A DNA stretch of 64,000 bases from Nostoc sp. C052 (GCF_013393905.1 NZ_CP040272.1:2604001-2668000); one strand, 5' to 3'. Positions 1 through 9,368 are shown, numbered from the stretch's first letter. Numbers and translations are program-made. The notes: generated by a model not told the origin, from the sequence alone.

Positions 1-2
1 TA

Positions 3-2828
3 ATTGAAATTGTCAGATTTATCAAACAAGATTATCATTACATTCTAATTTTTATTGACCAACTTGAAGAACTGTTTACCAAAACTCAAAAGCCAGAACG
101 CGATAAATTTGTTGCTAGTCTTTTTCAACTGTTCCAGCAGCAGGATAGCTCTGTCAAAATTGTTTTAACAATGCGATCTGATTTTTTGGATAGATTTAGT
201 GAGTATCCCCAACTTGCGAAGATTCACGATCGCTATAGTCGTGTACTCACTAGAATGAGTGATGGAGAATTAAAGTTAGCGATCGCTGAACCTGCTGCTA
301 GAAATGGCGTTACCTTTGAACAAGGTCTAGTTGAGCAAATTATTCATGATTTTCATCAACAAAATGATTATTTACCACTTCTGGCATACATCTTAGATGT
401 GCTGTGGGAAAGAGAAGATATTGCAAACGGGGTTTTGAAGACAAAGACTTATAAAGAAGTCAAAGAGCAAACGTTTGGTTATTTAAGCGAAGAAGCTAAT
501 GGATTTGTGAATGCTAGTGTTGCATGGCACGATCGCCATTCAAGAGAAAAGGAACAAGAGATTCAAAAGTTAAACCTTGCACTGACTGAATTAAAACTGC
601 GCGAGCAATCCGCCAGGGTTTTGAATTTACTTCCTGTCAAACCGCTAGAGGGTTTGGTGCTGGCAATTCAAACAATGGGTGAGAATCTAGAGAAATACCC
701 AAACCAGCTTCTAGCTCCTGTTTTGGGAAGCTTAAAGGAAGCAATGAACACACCCACAGAGACAAATAGCTTGCGCGGACACGAGCAAGAGGTTAATTGT
801 CTAGCCTTTAGTCCTGATGGCAAGTTTATTGCCAGTGGCAGTAGTGATTCTACGGTGTGCTTGTGGAATATCATTGGCAATCCTACTGCTCAATTTTTGT
901 TGGGGCATGAGCAAGAGGTTAATTGTCTAGCTTTTAGTCCTGATGGCAAGTTTCTTGTTAGTGGCAGTATTGACGGAATTTTGTGTTTATGGGATCTACA
1001 AGGTAATCTCATTACTCAACCGTGGCAGGGACATGAGGAAGGTGTTATTTCCGTCGCCTTTAGCCCAAATGGCGATGGCTGCGCCAACCCCTCCGGGATA
1101 TCCATTGTCAGTGTTGGTTTTGACGGAACTGTGTGTTTGTGGGATTTACAAGGTAACGCCATTACTCAACCTTGGCGCGGACATAAGGAAGGAGTTATTT
1201 CCATCGCTTTTAGCCCAAATAGCGATGGCATTATCAGTGTTGGTTTTGACGGAACTGTGTGTTTGTGGGATTTACAAGGTAACACCATCACTCAACCCTG
1301 GTACAAACATGAGGCAAAAATTATTTGCGTAGCCTTTAGCCCCGATCGCAAGTTTATTGTGAGTGGTAGTAGTGATTCTACAGTGCGGTTATGGGACATC
1401 CAAGGTAATCCCATCGGTCAACCTTGGCACGGACATGAAGGACATGTAAATTCTGTAGCGTTTAGCCCTGATGGCAAGTTTATTATTAGTGGTGGCTGCG
1501 ATCGCACAATACGCTTATGGAATATCAATGGCAACCCCATCACTCAACCTTGGCGTGGACATGAAGGAGAGGTTAATTCCCTAGCCTTTAGCCCCGATGG
1601 TAAGCTGATTATCAGTGGTGGCGATCGCACTGTGCGTTTGTGGGAGCTAGATCAAATACTACAAGATCGGGTCATCGGGCGATCGCAGCGCAAATATGAG
1701 AATTGGGTCAATTCTGTTGCCTTTAGCCCTGATGGTCAGCGGATTGTCAGTGCCAGCAATGATTCGACAGTGCGCTTGTGGGATATTCACGGCAACCCCA
1801 TTGGTCAACCTTGGCGGGGACATGAAAAAGAAGTTAATGCTGTTGCCTTTAGCCCTGATGGTCAGTGGATTGTCAGTGCCAGCAATGATTCGACAGTGCG
1901 CTTGTGGGATATTCACGGCAACCCCATTGGTCAACCTTGGCGGGGACATGAAAAAGAAGTTAATTCTGTTGCCTTTAGCCCTGATGGTCAGTGGATTGTC
2001 AGTGCCAGCAATGATTCGACAGTGCGCTTGTGGGATATTCACGGCAACCCCATTGGTCAACCTTGGCGGGGACATGAAAAAGAAGTTAATTCTGTCGCCT
2101 TTAGCCCTGATGGTCAGTGGATTGTCAGTGCCAGCAATGATTCAACAGTGCGCTTGTGGGATATTCACGGCAACCCCATTGGTCAACCTTGGCGGGGACA
2201 TGAAAAAGAAGTTAATTCTGTCGCCTTTAGCCCTGATTGTCAGTGGATTGTCAGTGCCAGCAATGATTCGACAGTGCGCTTGTGGGATATTCACGGCAAC
2301 CCCATTGGTCAACCTTGGCGGGGACATGAAAAAGAAGTTAATTCTGTTGCCTTTAGCCCTGATGGTCAGTGGATTATCAGTGCCAGCAATGATTCGACAG
2401 TGCGCTTGTGGGATATTCACGGCAACCCCATTGGTCAACCTTGGCGCGGGCATGAGTATTGGGTAAATTCAGCAGCTTTTAGCCCTGATGGTCAACTGAT
2501 TGCCAGTGGTAGTCTTGATGGAACAGTCCGCTTGTGGCAATGTGGGTGGCAAGAATGGTTGCAAGTTTGCTGTAACAGGTTACATTATCATCCCGTCTTT
2601 CAAAATCCTGAAAATGGCAGTGATGTAGAAATTGCCCACCAAACTTGTCAAAAATATGTGTGGAATCCACAATGCACTAAACATTTGAACAACCAAGGTG
2701 CAGCAAAGCTAAAAGAGAGAACTTTTTCAGCAGCTTTGGAGGATTTTAACCAAGCAGTTCAAGTTAATTTCACATCGCACTGGAAAGATCGCCTTGCTTG
2801 GCAATCAGTACCTACAGAGAACCAATAA
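3..2828 (+). CDS. STAND NTPase with C-terminal WD40 double propeller (5' partial)
   Basis: The reading frame is open from base 3, so the gene starts upstream of the window and an internal ATG at 171 is not its start. The visible N-terminal part carries a Walker B-like stretch (LIFIDQLEEL) followed by a TMRSDFLDRF motif, typical of the nSTAND/AAA signalling ATPases of cyanobacteria. Fourteen WD40 repeats follow (roughly bases 770-2530), enough for two seven-bladed propellers. The tail has one TPR-like helix pair (LNNQGAAKLKERTFSAALEDF starts at about base 2684). Family members act as cytoplasmic signal or stress sensors, some in defence; the effector domain would lie upstream and cannot be seen. 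The family call is firm, the role unknown. Confidence 0.9.
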   Translation: MEIVRFIKQDYHYILIFIDQLEELFTKTQKPERDKFVASLFQLFQQQDSSVKIVLTMRSDFLDRFSEYPQLAKIHDRYSRVLTRMSDGELKLAIAEPAARNGVTFEQGLVEQIIHDFHQQNDYLPLLAYILDVLWEREDIANGVLKTKTYKEVKEQTFGYLSEEANGFVNASVAWHDRHSREKEQEIQKLNLALTELKLREQSARVLNLLPVKPLEGLVLAIQTMGENLEKYPNQLLAPVLGSLKEAMNTPTETNSLRGHEQEVNCLAFSPDGKFIASGSSDSTVCLWNIIGNPTAQFLLGHEQEVNCLAFSPDGKFLVSGSIDGILCLWDLQGNLITQPWQGHEEGVISVAFSPNGDGCANPSGISIVSVGFDGTVCLWDLQGNAITQPWRGHKEGVISIAFSPNSDGIISVGFDGTVCLWDLQGNTITQPWYKHEAKIICVAFSPDRKFIVSGSSDSTVRLWDIQGNPIGQPWHGHEGHVNSVAFSPDGKFIISGGCDRTIRLWNINGNPITQPWRGHEGEVNSLAFSPDGKLIISGGDRTVRLWELDQILQDRVIGRSQRKYENWVNSVAFSPDGQRIVSASNDSTVRLWDIHGNPIGQPWRGHEKEVNAVAFSPDGQWIVSASNDSTVRLWDIHGNPIGQPWRGHEKEVNSVAFSPDGQWIVSASNDSTVRLWDIHGNPIGQPWRGHEKEVNSVAFSPDGQWIVSASNDSTVRLWDIHGNPIGQPWRGHEKEVNSVAFSPDCQWIVSASNDSTVRLWDIHGNPIGQPWRGHEKEVNSVAFSPDGQWIISASNDSTVRLWDIHGNPIGQPWRGHEYWVNSAAFSPDGQLIASGSLDGTVRLWQCGWQEWLQVCCNRLHYHPVFQNPENGSDVEIAHQTCQKYVWNPQCTKHLNNQGAAKLKERTFSAALEDFNQAVQVNFTSHWKDRLAWQSVPTENQ
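1708..2463 (+). repeat. Six 126-bp tandem WD40-coding units, nearly identical in DNA
   Basis: Within the WD40 gene, a 126-bp unit (42 residues) recurs six times in tandem with only scattered single-base differences, for example one Gly codon changed to Cys in the fifth unit. The other blades of the same protein differ much more. Near-identity at silent positions indicates recent duplication or gene conversion. The units are also open in other frames, which creates long repetitive shadow frames on both strands. Confidence 0.95.
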
Positions 2829-2937
2829 TATCATGTTTGGATAATCACTTATGAGAAAAGCAGGTAGCGAAATGAAGTAATATACCGAAACCGTTATTAT
2901 TAGAAGTAACTAATATCCTAAATATACATACCAATTG

Positions 2938-3102
2938 ATGGGATTGTTAGTGATGGACAACAATCAATACGCACAAGCTGTTGGGGTAGCATTAGCAAAA
3001 ATAGCTTATGGTTTGTGTCGTTATCATTACCTGAAGGAAGCAATTAAACCTATATATGAGACGGAACGACATGCAAAAAAGGAATTAAAAAAAGTTATCT
3101 GA
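2938..3102 (+). CDS. Possible small protein, 54 aa, unknown
   Basis: A short frame starting with ATG (alternative ATG at 2953) encodes about 54 residues. It has an alanine/valine-rich helix near the start (YAQAVGVALAKIAYGL) and a lysine-rich C-terminus. There is no convincing ribosome binding site. It sits in the 3' flank of the STAND/WD40 gene in the same direction. I do not recognise it and it may not be a gene. Confidence 0.25.
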   Translation: MGLLVMDNNQYAQAVGVALAKIAYGLCRYHYLKEAIKPIYETERHAKKELKKVI

Positions 3103-3605
3103 CTTTTATCGTCGAGATTATCTTAGCTTCAACAATTTCTAATTCTTCAATGATTATTATCACACCCTTTACTTGAAGAATTCATCTATCCTTAGAAATA
3201 TTTGCAGTGAAACTTTTCTATACATATTTGACATATTAATGACACAGTATTGACATAGATATAAATAAAATCTTTAAAAAAGAAGAAGTGCTGGTTAATG
3301 AATTAATCTACTTACATTCATCACAATTAAGTCAAAAAATTAAGACTTCAATCTCAAAATTCTCTCAGTAGTACACGAGAGTAAACTTGGCTATTTGGGA
3401 AATTGTTTTAATCTCTAATATGCACCCCAATATGAAAAGCGCATTTTGGGGTTGGCAGACCAGTAGGGCGATCGCAGTTTTTAAAATTAACTTTGATCTC
3501 TTACTTCAGGTGAACAGCAGGAAAATGGTTGCAGACTCAATAGTAGTATCAATCTCAGTTTTAGTGTCAAATTTTATACAATTTTAAAGAGTTGGAGTAA
3601 TCTGA
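3103..3605. other. AT-rich intergenic region
   Basis: This stretch separates the WD40 gene from the beta-helix gene. A 66-codon frame at 3387-3587 has no recognisable domain. Apart from AT-rich sequence and a GGAG ribosome binding site just before 3606, I see nothing I can name. Confidence 0.5.
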
Positions 3606-5426
3606 ATGTCTACATTTACCGTCACTAATACGAACAACAGTGGTGCAGGCTCACTGCGGCAGGCAGTTCTAAATGCCAATGCTCTTTCAGGAAAAGATAT
3701 CATCAATTTTGGGGGACTGTTTACAGATGGGCTGGCTCATACCATCAGTTTGACTCATAGTGGTCTGAGTATCACAGACAACCTGACTATTGAAGGTACA
3801 AATCCGAGCAAACTAACAATTAAGGATGATAGTGCCGATCGTGTTTTTGATATTGCCAGTGGTGTAACATCTGCAATCAACGGGCTGACTATTACCAATA
3901 GCTACAATACTGTTGGAGGTGGAGGTGCGATCTCCAATGAAGGCGTTCTTACCTTGAGCAACAGCATCATCACTGGCAATACAGTAGGGCCAAACGATGA
4001 TACAGTGAGCGCAGAGGATAACAGAGTTAACGGCGGCGGCATTTACAACTCTGGCACCCTCACAGTCAACCACAGTAGTATCACTAATAACAAAAGCTTT
4101 GATTCGTCGAATTTTGAAGGTAACGGCGGCGGCATTTATAACACTGGCACCCTCACAGTCAACTACAGTAACATCACTGGTAACTCGGCGACAGGTGATA
4201 GTTACCGCGACTTAGGTGCATTAGGTGGTGGCATTTATAATAGTGGTATCCTCACAGTGAAGGGGAGTAACATTAGCAGCAACAACTCGATATTGTTTGG
4301 TGGTGGCATTTACAACTCTGGTAGTCTCACGGTGAGCAACAGCACCATCAATAACAACACATCACCATATCAGTTGGGGGGTGGGATCTACAATCGGGCC
4401 ACTGCGACTGTGAATCACAGTACTATTAGCGGTAACACGGCAAGCGAAGGCGCTGGGATCGAGTCCTCCGGTACTCTCTCGGTAAATAACAGTACCATCA
4501 GTGCCAATTCAGCACCGACAGATTTCGGCTTCGGTGGTGGGATCGAAAACTCCGGCACTCTCTCGGTGAACAACAGCACCATCAGTGGTAATCAGGCATT
4601 TTTTGGCGGTGGGATCAGCACCGGAGGAAGCCTCTCGGTGAATCACAGCATCATCAGTGGCAACACAGCAACCCAAGGTGGTGGCATCGGTTACTTAGGT
4701 GACTTACAAGATATCCTATCGGTGAGTTACAGCACCATCAGTGGCAACACAGCAACCGAAGGTGGTGGAATCTACAACTTTGGTTACTCTCCCAACTATG
4801 GCAGCCTAACGATAACCATTAGCACTATCAAAGACAATCATGCATCCACTGGAGGCGGGATCTACAATAATGGTGCCCTATTGTTAAGTCACAGCACTAT
4901 CAGTCATAATTATGCCAGCGCTTATGGCGGCGGCATCTATAACTCTAGCTCTAACGGGAATGGCAGCAACAATAAATTAGGCGTTGTTACCGTGAGTTAT
5001 AGCAGTATAACTGGCAATACAGCAGGTACAGCCGGCGGTGGGATCTACAATAATGCCGATGATGGTGGCGACTATTCTCACACTGTTACATACGAGCAAT
5101 TAGGCGTTGTTACCGTGAGCCATAGCAGTATAACTGGCAATCAGGCACACTTTGGGGCTGGGATATACAACAATGCCACCTTAAAAGTAGGCAACAGCAT
5201 TATCAGACACAATAAAGCTTTCGGGATCGAACTCAGTTCTGGTAGATTGGAGTCTGGCAAGGGTGGCGGAATTTACAACTCTAACTCTAGCTATGCCGAG
5301 GCCACAATAGACTACAGCACCGTAGCTTGTAACTTTGACACACCCGAAGAGGATTCAAATAAGTTTATCAAGCTTGATAATCTCGTAGGTAAATTCATCA
5401 CCAAAGGTTCAGTCGTGAGAGTTTAA
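3606..5426 (+). CDS. Pmp-like right-handed parallel beta-helix protein, 606 aa
   Basis: The protein begins STFTVTNTNNSGAGSLRQA, the standard opening of cyanobacterial and chlamydial Pmp-type beta-helix proteins. About sixteen repeats follow, each built on GGGIYNSGTLTVxxSxIxGN, a pattern that folds into a right-handed parallel beta-helix and usually occurs on surface or secreted proteins. There is no N-terminal signal peptide and no recognisable C-terminal anchor or calcium-binding repeat, so export would need a non-Sec route such as type I secretion; this is inference. Two adjacent repeats share an almost identical LGVVTVSxSSITGN block, suggesting internal duplication. GGAG lies just ahead of the ATG. 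Confidence 0.8.
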   Translation: MSTFTVTNTNNSGAGSLRQAVLNANALSGKDIINFGGLFTDGLAHTISLTHSGLSITDNLTIEGTNPSKLTIKDDSADRVFDIASGVTSAINGLTITNSYNTVGGGGAISNEGVLTLSNSIITGNTVGPNDDTVSAEDNRVNGGGIYNSGTLTVNHSSITNNKSFDSSNFEGNGGGIYNTGTLTVNYSNITGNSATGDSYRDLGALGGGIYNSGILTVKGSNISSNNSILFGGGIYNSGSLTVSNSTINNNTSPYQLGGGIYNRATATVNHSTISGNTASEGAGIESSGTLSVNNSTISANSAPTDFGFGGGIENSGTLSVNNSTISGNQAFFGGGISTGGSLSVNHSIISGNTATQGGGIGYLGDLQDILSVSYSTISGNTATEGGGIYNFGYSPNYGSLTITISTIKDNHASTGGGIYNNGALLLSHSTISHNYASAYGGGIYNSSSNGNGSNNKLGVVTVSYSSITGNTAGTAGGGIYNNADDGGDYSHTVTYEQLGVVTVSHSSITGNQAHFGAGIYNNATLKVGNSIIRHNKAFGIELSSGRLESGKGGGIYNSNSSYAEATIDYSTVACNFDTPEEDSNKFIKLDNLVGKFITKGSVVRV

Positions 5427-5461
5427 GTATTTACCTTAAGATTTTTTACAAAGTGATTAAA

Positions 5462-5498
5462 AATTATCACCAAGCTATCGATTGGCTTGGTGATAATT
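5462..5498. terminator. 14-bp perfect hairpin between convergent units
   Basis: AATTATCACCAAGC pairs perfectly with GCTTGGTGATAATT around a 9-base loop, about 35 bases after the beta-helix gene stop. There is no long T run, so it is a terminator-like hairpin rather than a textbook one. The gene remnant on the other strand ends just beyond it, so it could serve both strands. Confidence 0.6.
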
Positions 5499-5501
5499 CA
5501 T

Positions 5502-5761
5502 TCATAAATGTCGCCAGAAACTCTTACTGAGTGCGATCGCTTCGGCTGTTTTCAAAGCACGACGGACATTGCCCTCAGACTCATCAACCAGAGAACCAAG
5601 GAGAGACGCAATATCAGGCTGGAGTAGTGGTAAGTTGAGAATGCTAGCAATGTTTTTGGCGCAAATCGACTTACCAACTCCGGGCGGCCAGGCAACAATA
5701 CGCCTTTGGGTTGCGGCAGATGGAGCGATCGCGCCTCTTGGGTGAACAGTCACCGCGCGCT
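5502..5761 (-). pseudogene. Remnant of an AAA ATPase (Walker A region)
   Basis: On the minus strand the frame encodes PPGVGKSICAKNIASILNL, a Walker A helix of the AAA proteins common in cyanobacteria (Ycf46-like), then GSLVDESEGNVRRALKTAEA. The preceding residues RSLHLPQPKGVLLPG lie in a different frame, so a frameshift sits close to base 5690. The Walker B part and everything beyond are missing: the frame ends six residues after EAIAL. This is a decayed fragment of about 80 residues. Confidence 0.7.
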
Positions 5762-5810
5762 CTTGCTGATACAAAAGCGCTAAATACCGTTCGCTATTTT
5801 TACAATTGAG

Positions 5811-6073
5811 CTATCTGTGTGAAACAAATCTTGCTAACAACTCTTCACGAGATAACTCAAGACATAGGGGAGTAAATTCTTCTGGAGTTAACTGCAACAA
5901 ACTATCGACTACTCTTGAGAGTTCCTCGTCCACAAAACCAAACCGGAAGCCGTATTTAATACAGCGATTCTGCCCAACAATCCAAGATTTTGAGCTTGGG
6001 CAGTTGGTGCGCTTGTAAACAAAACGTCAACAAATCTGGCTTCATCAGGAACGTAGTCAAAGTCACGTATTAC
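5811..6073 (-). pseudogene. Frameshifted gene fragment, unknown family
   Basis: On the minus strand one frame reads DFDYVPDEARFVDVLFTSAP and continues to GLLGRIA. The sense-looking text then switches frame to FVDEELSRVVDSLLQLTPEE and ends ELLARFVSHR before a stop. It looks like the two ends of one gene joined by a deletion or frameshift. The first part recalls a family of cyanobacterial hypothetical proteins containing LGLLGR, but I cannot name it with confidence. Confidence 0.45.
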
Positions 6074-6836
6074 TTAGTGTAATACGGTATGATTAGGTTT
6101 GACTAAATATGGAGTTTCCTGAGCATTTGTAATTTCTTCCTGGTTGCTAGATTGTAGCTTTTCACGGGTTACTAAAAACTGTTTGCCCAAATCTGTAATA
6201 TGAATGTATTTAGTCAAATCGATTGATTCTTTCCCAAAATTACTCGCCCTTTCTACATCACTGATATAACCAGAGTTTGTCTGAATTAATTTAAAATCGC
6301 GTAAACGCCTTAGCTCATCACCTACTTTATTTGATACATAAAAGTCATACCTCGTCTTTGCTTTAGAATTCTCATTGGGTTGATAAATTTTCTCATAATC
6401 CTTCTCTGATAGCAAAAACCAAACATAAAAGCTTGTGTTTCTTCTAAATTGTTCTGCTGTTTTACTAGTTGTTCTAGCTGTTGTGCTTGAAGCTCATCAA
6501 TTTGTTTTTTCTGTTCATTGACTTCTTGCTTTAGTTCTTTAAACTTAGCTGTAAAACCTCCATCCTTAGAAAAGCCAAAATCCTCTAGCCTATTGAGCAG
6601 ACCAGAGTTAAACAATAAAACAATGGCAATGACTATAATATCAAAAGTTTCTATCTTTCTTGGTTGTTGCTCTTGTTTAAGAAGTGTTGGGCTAATTAGG
6701 CTAAAGACCAGATAACTTAGGACAAATGCTGAAACAACTTCAATCCACCAATTTCTCGGATTTTTTTCTCTTCTTGGCTAGAATTGCTTTCTAGTGATTT
6801 CTGATCTATTTGATTTTGATTATTCTTTTCATTCAT
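6074..6836 (-). pseudogene. Membrane-anchored coiled-coil/winged-helix-like protein, two frameshifts
   Basis: Two one-base losses break this gene: one in the T7 run at 6761-6767 (A7 on the coding strand) and one in the A5 run at 6414-6418. Restoring both gives exactly 765 bases, a 254-residue protein. It would have a charged N-terminus, two membrane segments (VVSAFVLSYLVFSLI and FDIIVIAIVLLFNSGLL), a Lys/Glu/Gln-rich coiled coil, and a C-terminal domain with RYDFYVSNKVGDELRRLRDF that looks like a small DNA-binding or winged-helix fold (inference). Both lesions are in homopolymers, so sequencing error is possible. Function unknown. Confidence 0.6.
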
Positions 6837-6918
6837 TAAGTAGCAAACTTTAATTTAATTAAGTCTTACTCAGGACTACAAGATATTACCATCACGGAAG
6901 TCTATGTTAGATGATACT

Positions 6919-7036
6919 CAATACGGTTCGGTTAAAGGGGAAAGGGGAAAGGGGAATAAAAAACCTTTAACCCTTACCCTTTTCCCTTTTCCCCAAACCC
7001 TATTCTGAGTTCAAAATGCTTATCCGAACCGTATTG
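6919..7036. mobile_element. MITE-like element, 118 bp, with 13-bp TIRs and 10-bp direct repeats
   Basis: The element starts CAATACGGTTCGG and ends with the exact complement CCGAACCGTATTG. It is flanked on both sides by the same ten bases, AGATGATACT (6909-6918 and 7037-7046), as expected for target duplication on insertion. The interior is GGGGAAA-rich on one arm and CCCTTTTCC-rich on the other, so the whole element can fold into a hairpin. It codes for nothing. Confidence 0.8.
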
Positions 7037-7107
7037 AGATGATACTTCTTAATTAGCGCAGTTTTAATGAGCGGACAACGACTCATCCCCAGCACCGCCA
7101 CTTTGTT

Positions 7108-8508
7108 TCACAAATCCATAACTGTGCGGTAATGCGCTTCAATCTGCGCGACGGTTTCAGACTTACGCTTTGTCTGCCATTGACTACGGTTAAATAATTC
7201 TTGCCGCAATTCATCAACATTAATTGTTGTCACTTGATGATTTTTAACAATTTGTTTACCATTCACCCAAGAACTCTCAACAACATTACTAGGTCGTCCT
7301 AAAACTAGCAATCCAATGGGATCTGTGCGCGGTAGTAATGATAAATTGGTGAGGTCATAAAGTACTAAATCTGCTTGTTTGCCGATGGTTAAAGAACCAA
7401 GTTGATCTGCAAGATTTAATCCTTTTGCACCTCCCAAAGATGCCATTTCTACTGCCTGTCGGGGTGTAATCCAGTGTTGATAATCTGAGTCTGTAACGTT
7501 GTGCAAGATAGAACCAATTTTGATTGCTTCTAGTAAGTCTTGGGAGTCATTACTAGATGCCCCATCACAACCAAAAGTTACATTTACTCCAGCTTGGCGA
7601 TATTTTAAAATTGGGGCGATGCCACTGCCTAAACGCAGGTTACTTAAGGGATTATGAACAACTGTAGATTGAGTTTCGGCAAGGATGGCGATATCAGTAT
7701 CATTTAACCAGACGCAATGGGCTAGAGTTGTGCTGTTGCTCAAAAATCCGATTCTTTTCAAATGTTCCACAGCAGTACAACCGTACTTTTCTTGGGCGAG
7801 TTTTGCCTGTGCTTTGGTTTCGAGTAAATGGGAGTGACGACAAAGATTGTAGCGATCGCTTAACTCGATACATCCCGCAAATAAAGCATCAGTACACAAT
7901 TGTATCCCTGTTGGTGCAACTAAAATACTCACACCCTCATCTGGGCGATGAAACTGTCTTACTGCCTCTTCGATGATTTCCAAGGTTGCCGCAGTTGAGC
8001 GAAAATAAGGTTCATGACTTTGGGTTGACTCCCCAGATGGGATACCTGCGCTAAGGGATTCATCTTGAATTAAGGGGGCGATAAAGGCGCGAATTCCCAC
8101 TTCTCTGTAAGCGCGAGTTGCAATGGCGATGGTTTCTAACTCAAGTCCGGGAATTAACACTAGATGATCTACCACACTCGTACCGCCAGAAAGTAAGGTT
8201 TCCACCGCAGTACCTAAAGCACTCAGATAAACCTGTTCGGGATCGAGGGGGGCAAAATCATACAGTTCCGCCAACCATAATTCTAAAGGGAACGTTGACA
8301 TAATTCCTCGTTGCCACATCTCTGATGAATGAGTGTGGGCGTTGAAAAACCCAGGTAGCAGTAGTTTATTTTTGCCATTGATGACAGTGCCAATTGCCTC
8401 TAGATTGGGGGAAATGGCTGCAATTTTACCATCTACAACTTGTACATCTACCGTTGCATAATCATCACTGATAGCAATCAGAACATTCTGGATGGTGAAA
8501 TTTAACAT
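7108..8508 (-). CDS. Amidohydrolase-family deaminase/chlorohydrolase-like, 466 aa
   Basis: This is a metal-dependent amidohydrolase of the AtzA/TrzN/S-adenosylhomocysteine-deaminase branch. PGFFNAHTHSSEMWQRG gives the HxH metal ligands, HSHLLETKAQ and THxVW-type histidines follow, and FGCDGASSNDSQDLLEA gives the late metal-binding Asp. A short beta-sandwich precedes and follows the barrel (LLPGF; KQADLVLYDL). Length is normal for the family. The substrate is probably a deaminated or dehalogenated heterocycle or nucleoside, but it cannot be read from sequence. The gene is divergent from an isochorismatase-fold hydrolase with a short shared promoter region, which suggests one catabolic theme. 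Confidence 0.85.
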   Translation of the reverse strand: MLNFTIQNVLIAISDDYATVDVQVVDGKIAAISPNLEAIGTVINGKNKLLLPGFFNAHTHSSEMWQRGIMSTFPLELWLAELYDFAPLDPEQVYLSALGTAVETLLSGGTSVVDHLVLIPGLELETIAIATRAYREVGIRAFIAPLIQDESLSAGIPSGESTQSHEPYFRSTAATLEIIEEAVRQFHRPDEGVSILVAPTGIQLCTDALFAGCIELSDRYNLCRHSHLLETKAQAKLAQEKYGCTAVEHLKRIGFLSNSTTLAHCVWLNDTDIAILAETQSTVVHNPLSNLRLGSGIAPILKYRQAGVNVTFGCDGASSNDSQDLLEAIKIGSILHNVTDSDYQHWITPRQAVEMASLGGAKGLNLADQLGSLTIGKQADLVLYDLTNLSLLPRTDPIGLLVLGRPSNVVESSWVNGKQIVKNHQVTTINVDELRQELFNRSQWQTKRKSETVAQIEAHYRTVMDL

Positions 8509-8588
8509 ATTTAACCTTGATTAAGCAATTGTATTCTTGATTGAATTTCAAGTTAAAAATAGAAAATGGTGTAGGGTATTGCAATTTT

Positions 8589-9368
8589 ATGAATCTGCCT
8601 TTTCGGACATTGGGAGTATCACCAAATACATGGACAGTGAATCATGCGATCGCAGATATCACTCGTCCTCAAAAGACCCCACAGCCTGTTATTTTATCAA
8701 CAGAAACAAAAACCCTGCATCTAGACTTGGCAAAAGCTGCTATCCTCGTCATTGATATGCAAAACGACTTCTGTCACCCTGATGGCTGGTTAGCGCATAT
8801 CGGCGTAGATGTAACTCCGGCGCGTCAGCCCATTGAACCTTTGAATAACTTACTTCCCGAACTGCGTGAGGTTGGTGTTCCAGTCATTTGGGTAAATTGG
8901 GGGAATCGTCCCGACTTGCTCAATATTAGTGCTAGTTCGCGTCACGTCTATAATCCCACAGGGGAGGGTGTGGGATTAGGCGATCCACTGCCGAGCAATG
9001 GTGCTAGAGTACTCATGGCAGGTAGTTGGGCTGCGGCGGTAGTAGACGAATTAGAACAGCTTCCCGAAGATATTCGTGTGGATAAATACCGCATGAGTGG
9101 GTTTTGGGATACGCCATTAGATAGTATCTTGCGGAATCTGGGAAGGACAACATTATTTTTTGCTGGTGTTAATGCTGATCAATGTGTGCTAACCACGTTA
9201 TGTGATGCCAACTTCTTAGGATATGATTGCGTTTTAGTTAAAGACTGTACTGCTACTACTTCTCCTGAATATTGTTGGCAGGCGACACTGTATAACGTCA
9301 AACAATGCTTTGGTTTTGTTGCTGAATCGCAAGCAATTTTAACAGCGCTGCAAAAGAGTGAGGAGTGA
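8589..9368 (+). CDS. Isochorismatase-family cysteine hydrolase (RutB/biuret hydrolase-like)
   Basis: The catalytic triad of the isochorismatase superfamily is complete: Asp in AILVIDMQNDF, Lys in VDKYRMSGFWDTPLD and Cys in GVNADQCVLTT. Members hydrolyse C-N bonds in small amides such as ureidoacrylate, biuret or N-carbamoylsarcosine. I chose the ATG at 8589 (protein MNLPFRTLGVS), which has AGGG about ten bases upstream; the frame is open to 8541 without a good ribosome binding site. The length of about 259 residues includes an N-terminal extension of some 50 residues before the core fold. Its neighbours, a divergent amidohydrolase and a downstream cupin, suggest a nitrogen-heterocycle salvage set; the exact substrate is inference. 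Confidence 0.85.
   Translation: MNLPFRTLGVSPNTWTVNHAIADITRPQKTPQPVILSTETKTLHLDLAKAAILVIDMQNDFCHPDGWLAHIGVDVTPARQPIEPLNNLLPELREVGVPVIWVNWGNRPDLLNISASSRHVYNPTGEGVGLGDPLPSNGARVLMAGSWAAAVVDELEQLPEDIRVDKYRMSGFWDTPLDSILRNLGRTTLFFAGVNADQCVLTTLCDANFLGYDCVLVKDCTATTSPEYCWQATLYNVKQCFGFVAESQAILTALQKSEE

Noticed and set aside
943..2466. Long open frames on both strands inside the WD40 gene (943-1332 plus, 1659-2075 minus, 1696-2466 plus, 2142-2453 minus)
   Set aside because: They are produced by the 126-bp tandem repeat having no stop in several frames; their products are simple repeats with no domain.
3387..3587. 66-codon frame before the beta-helix gene
   Set aside because: No ribosome binding site or recognisable motif, in AT-rich intergenic sequence.
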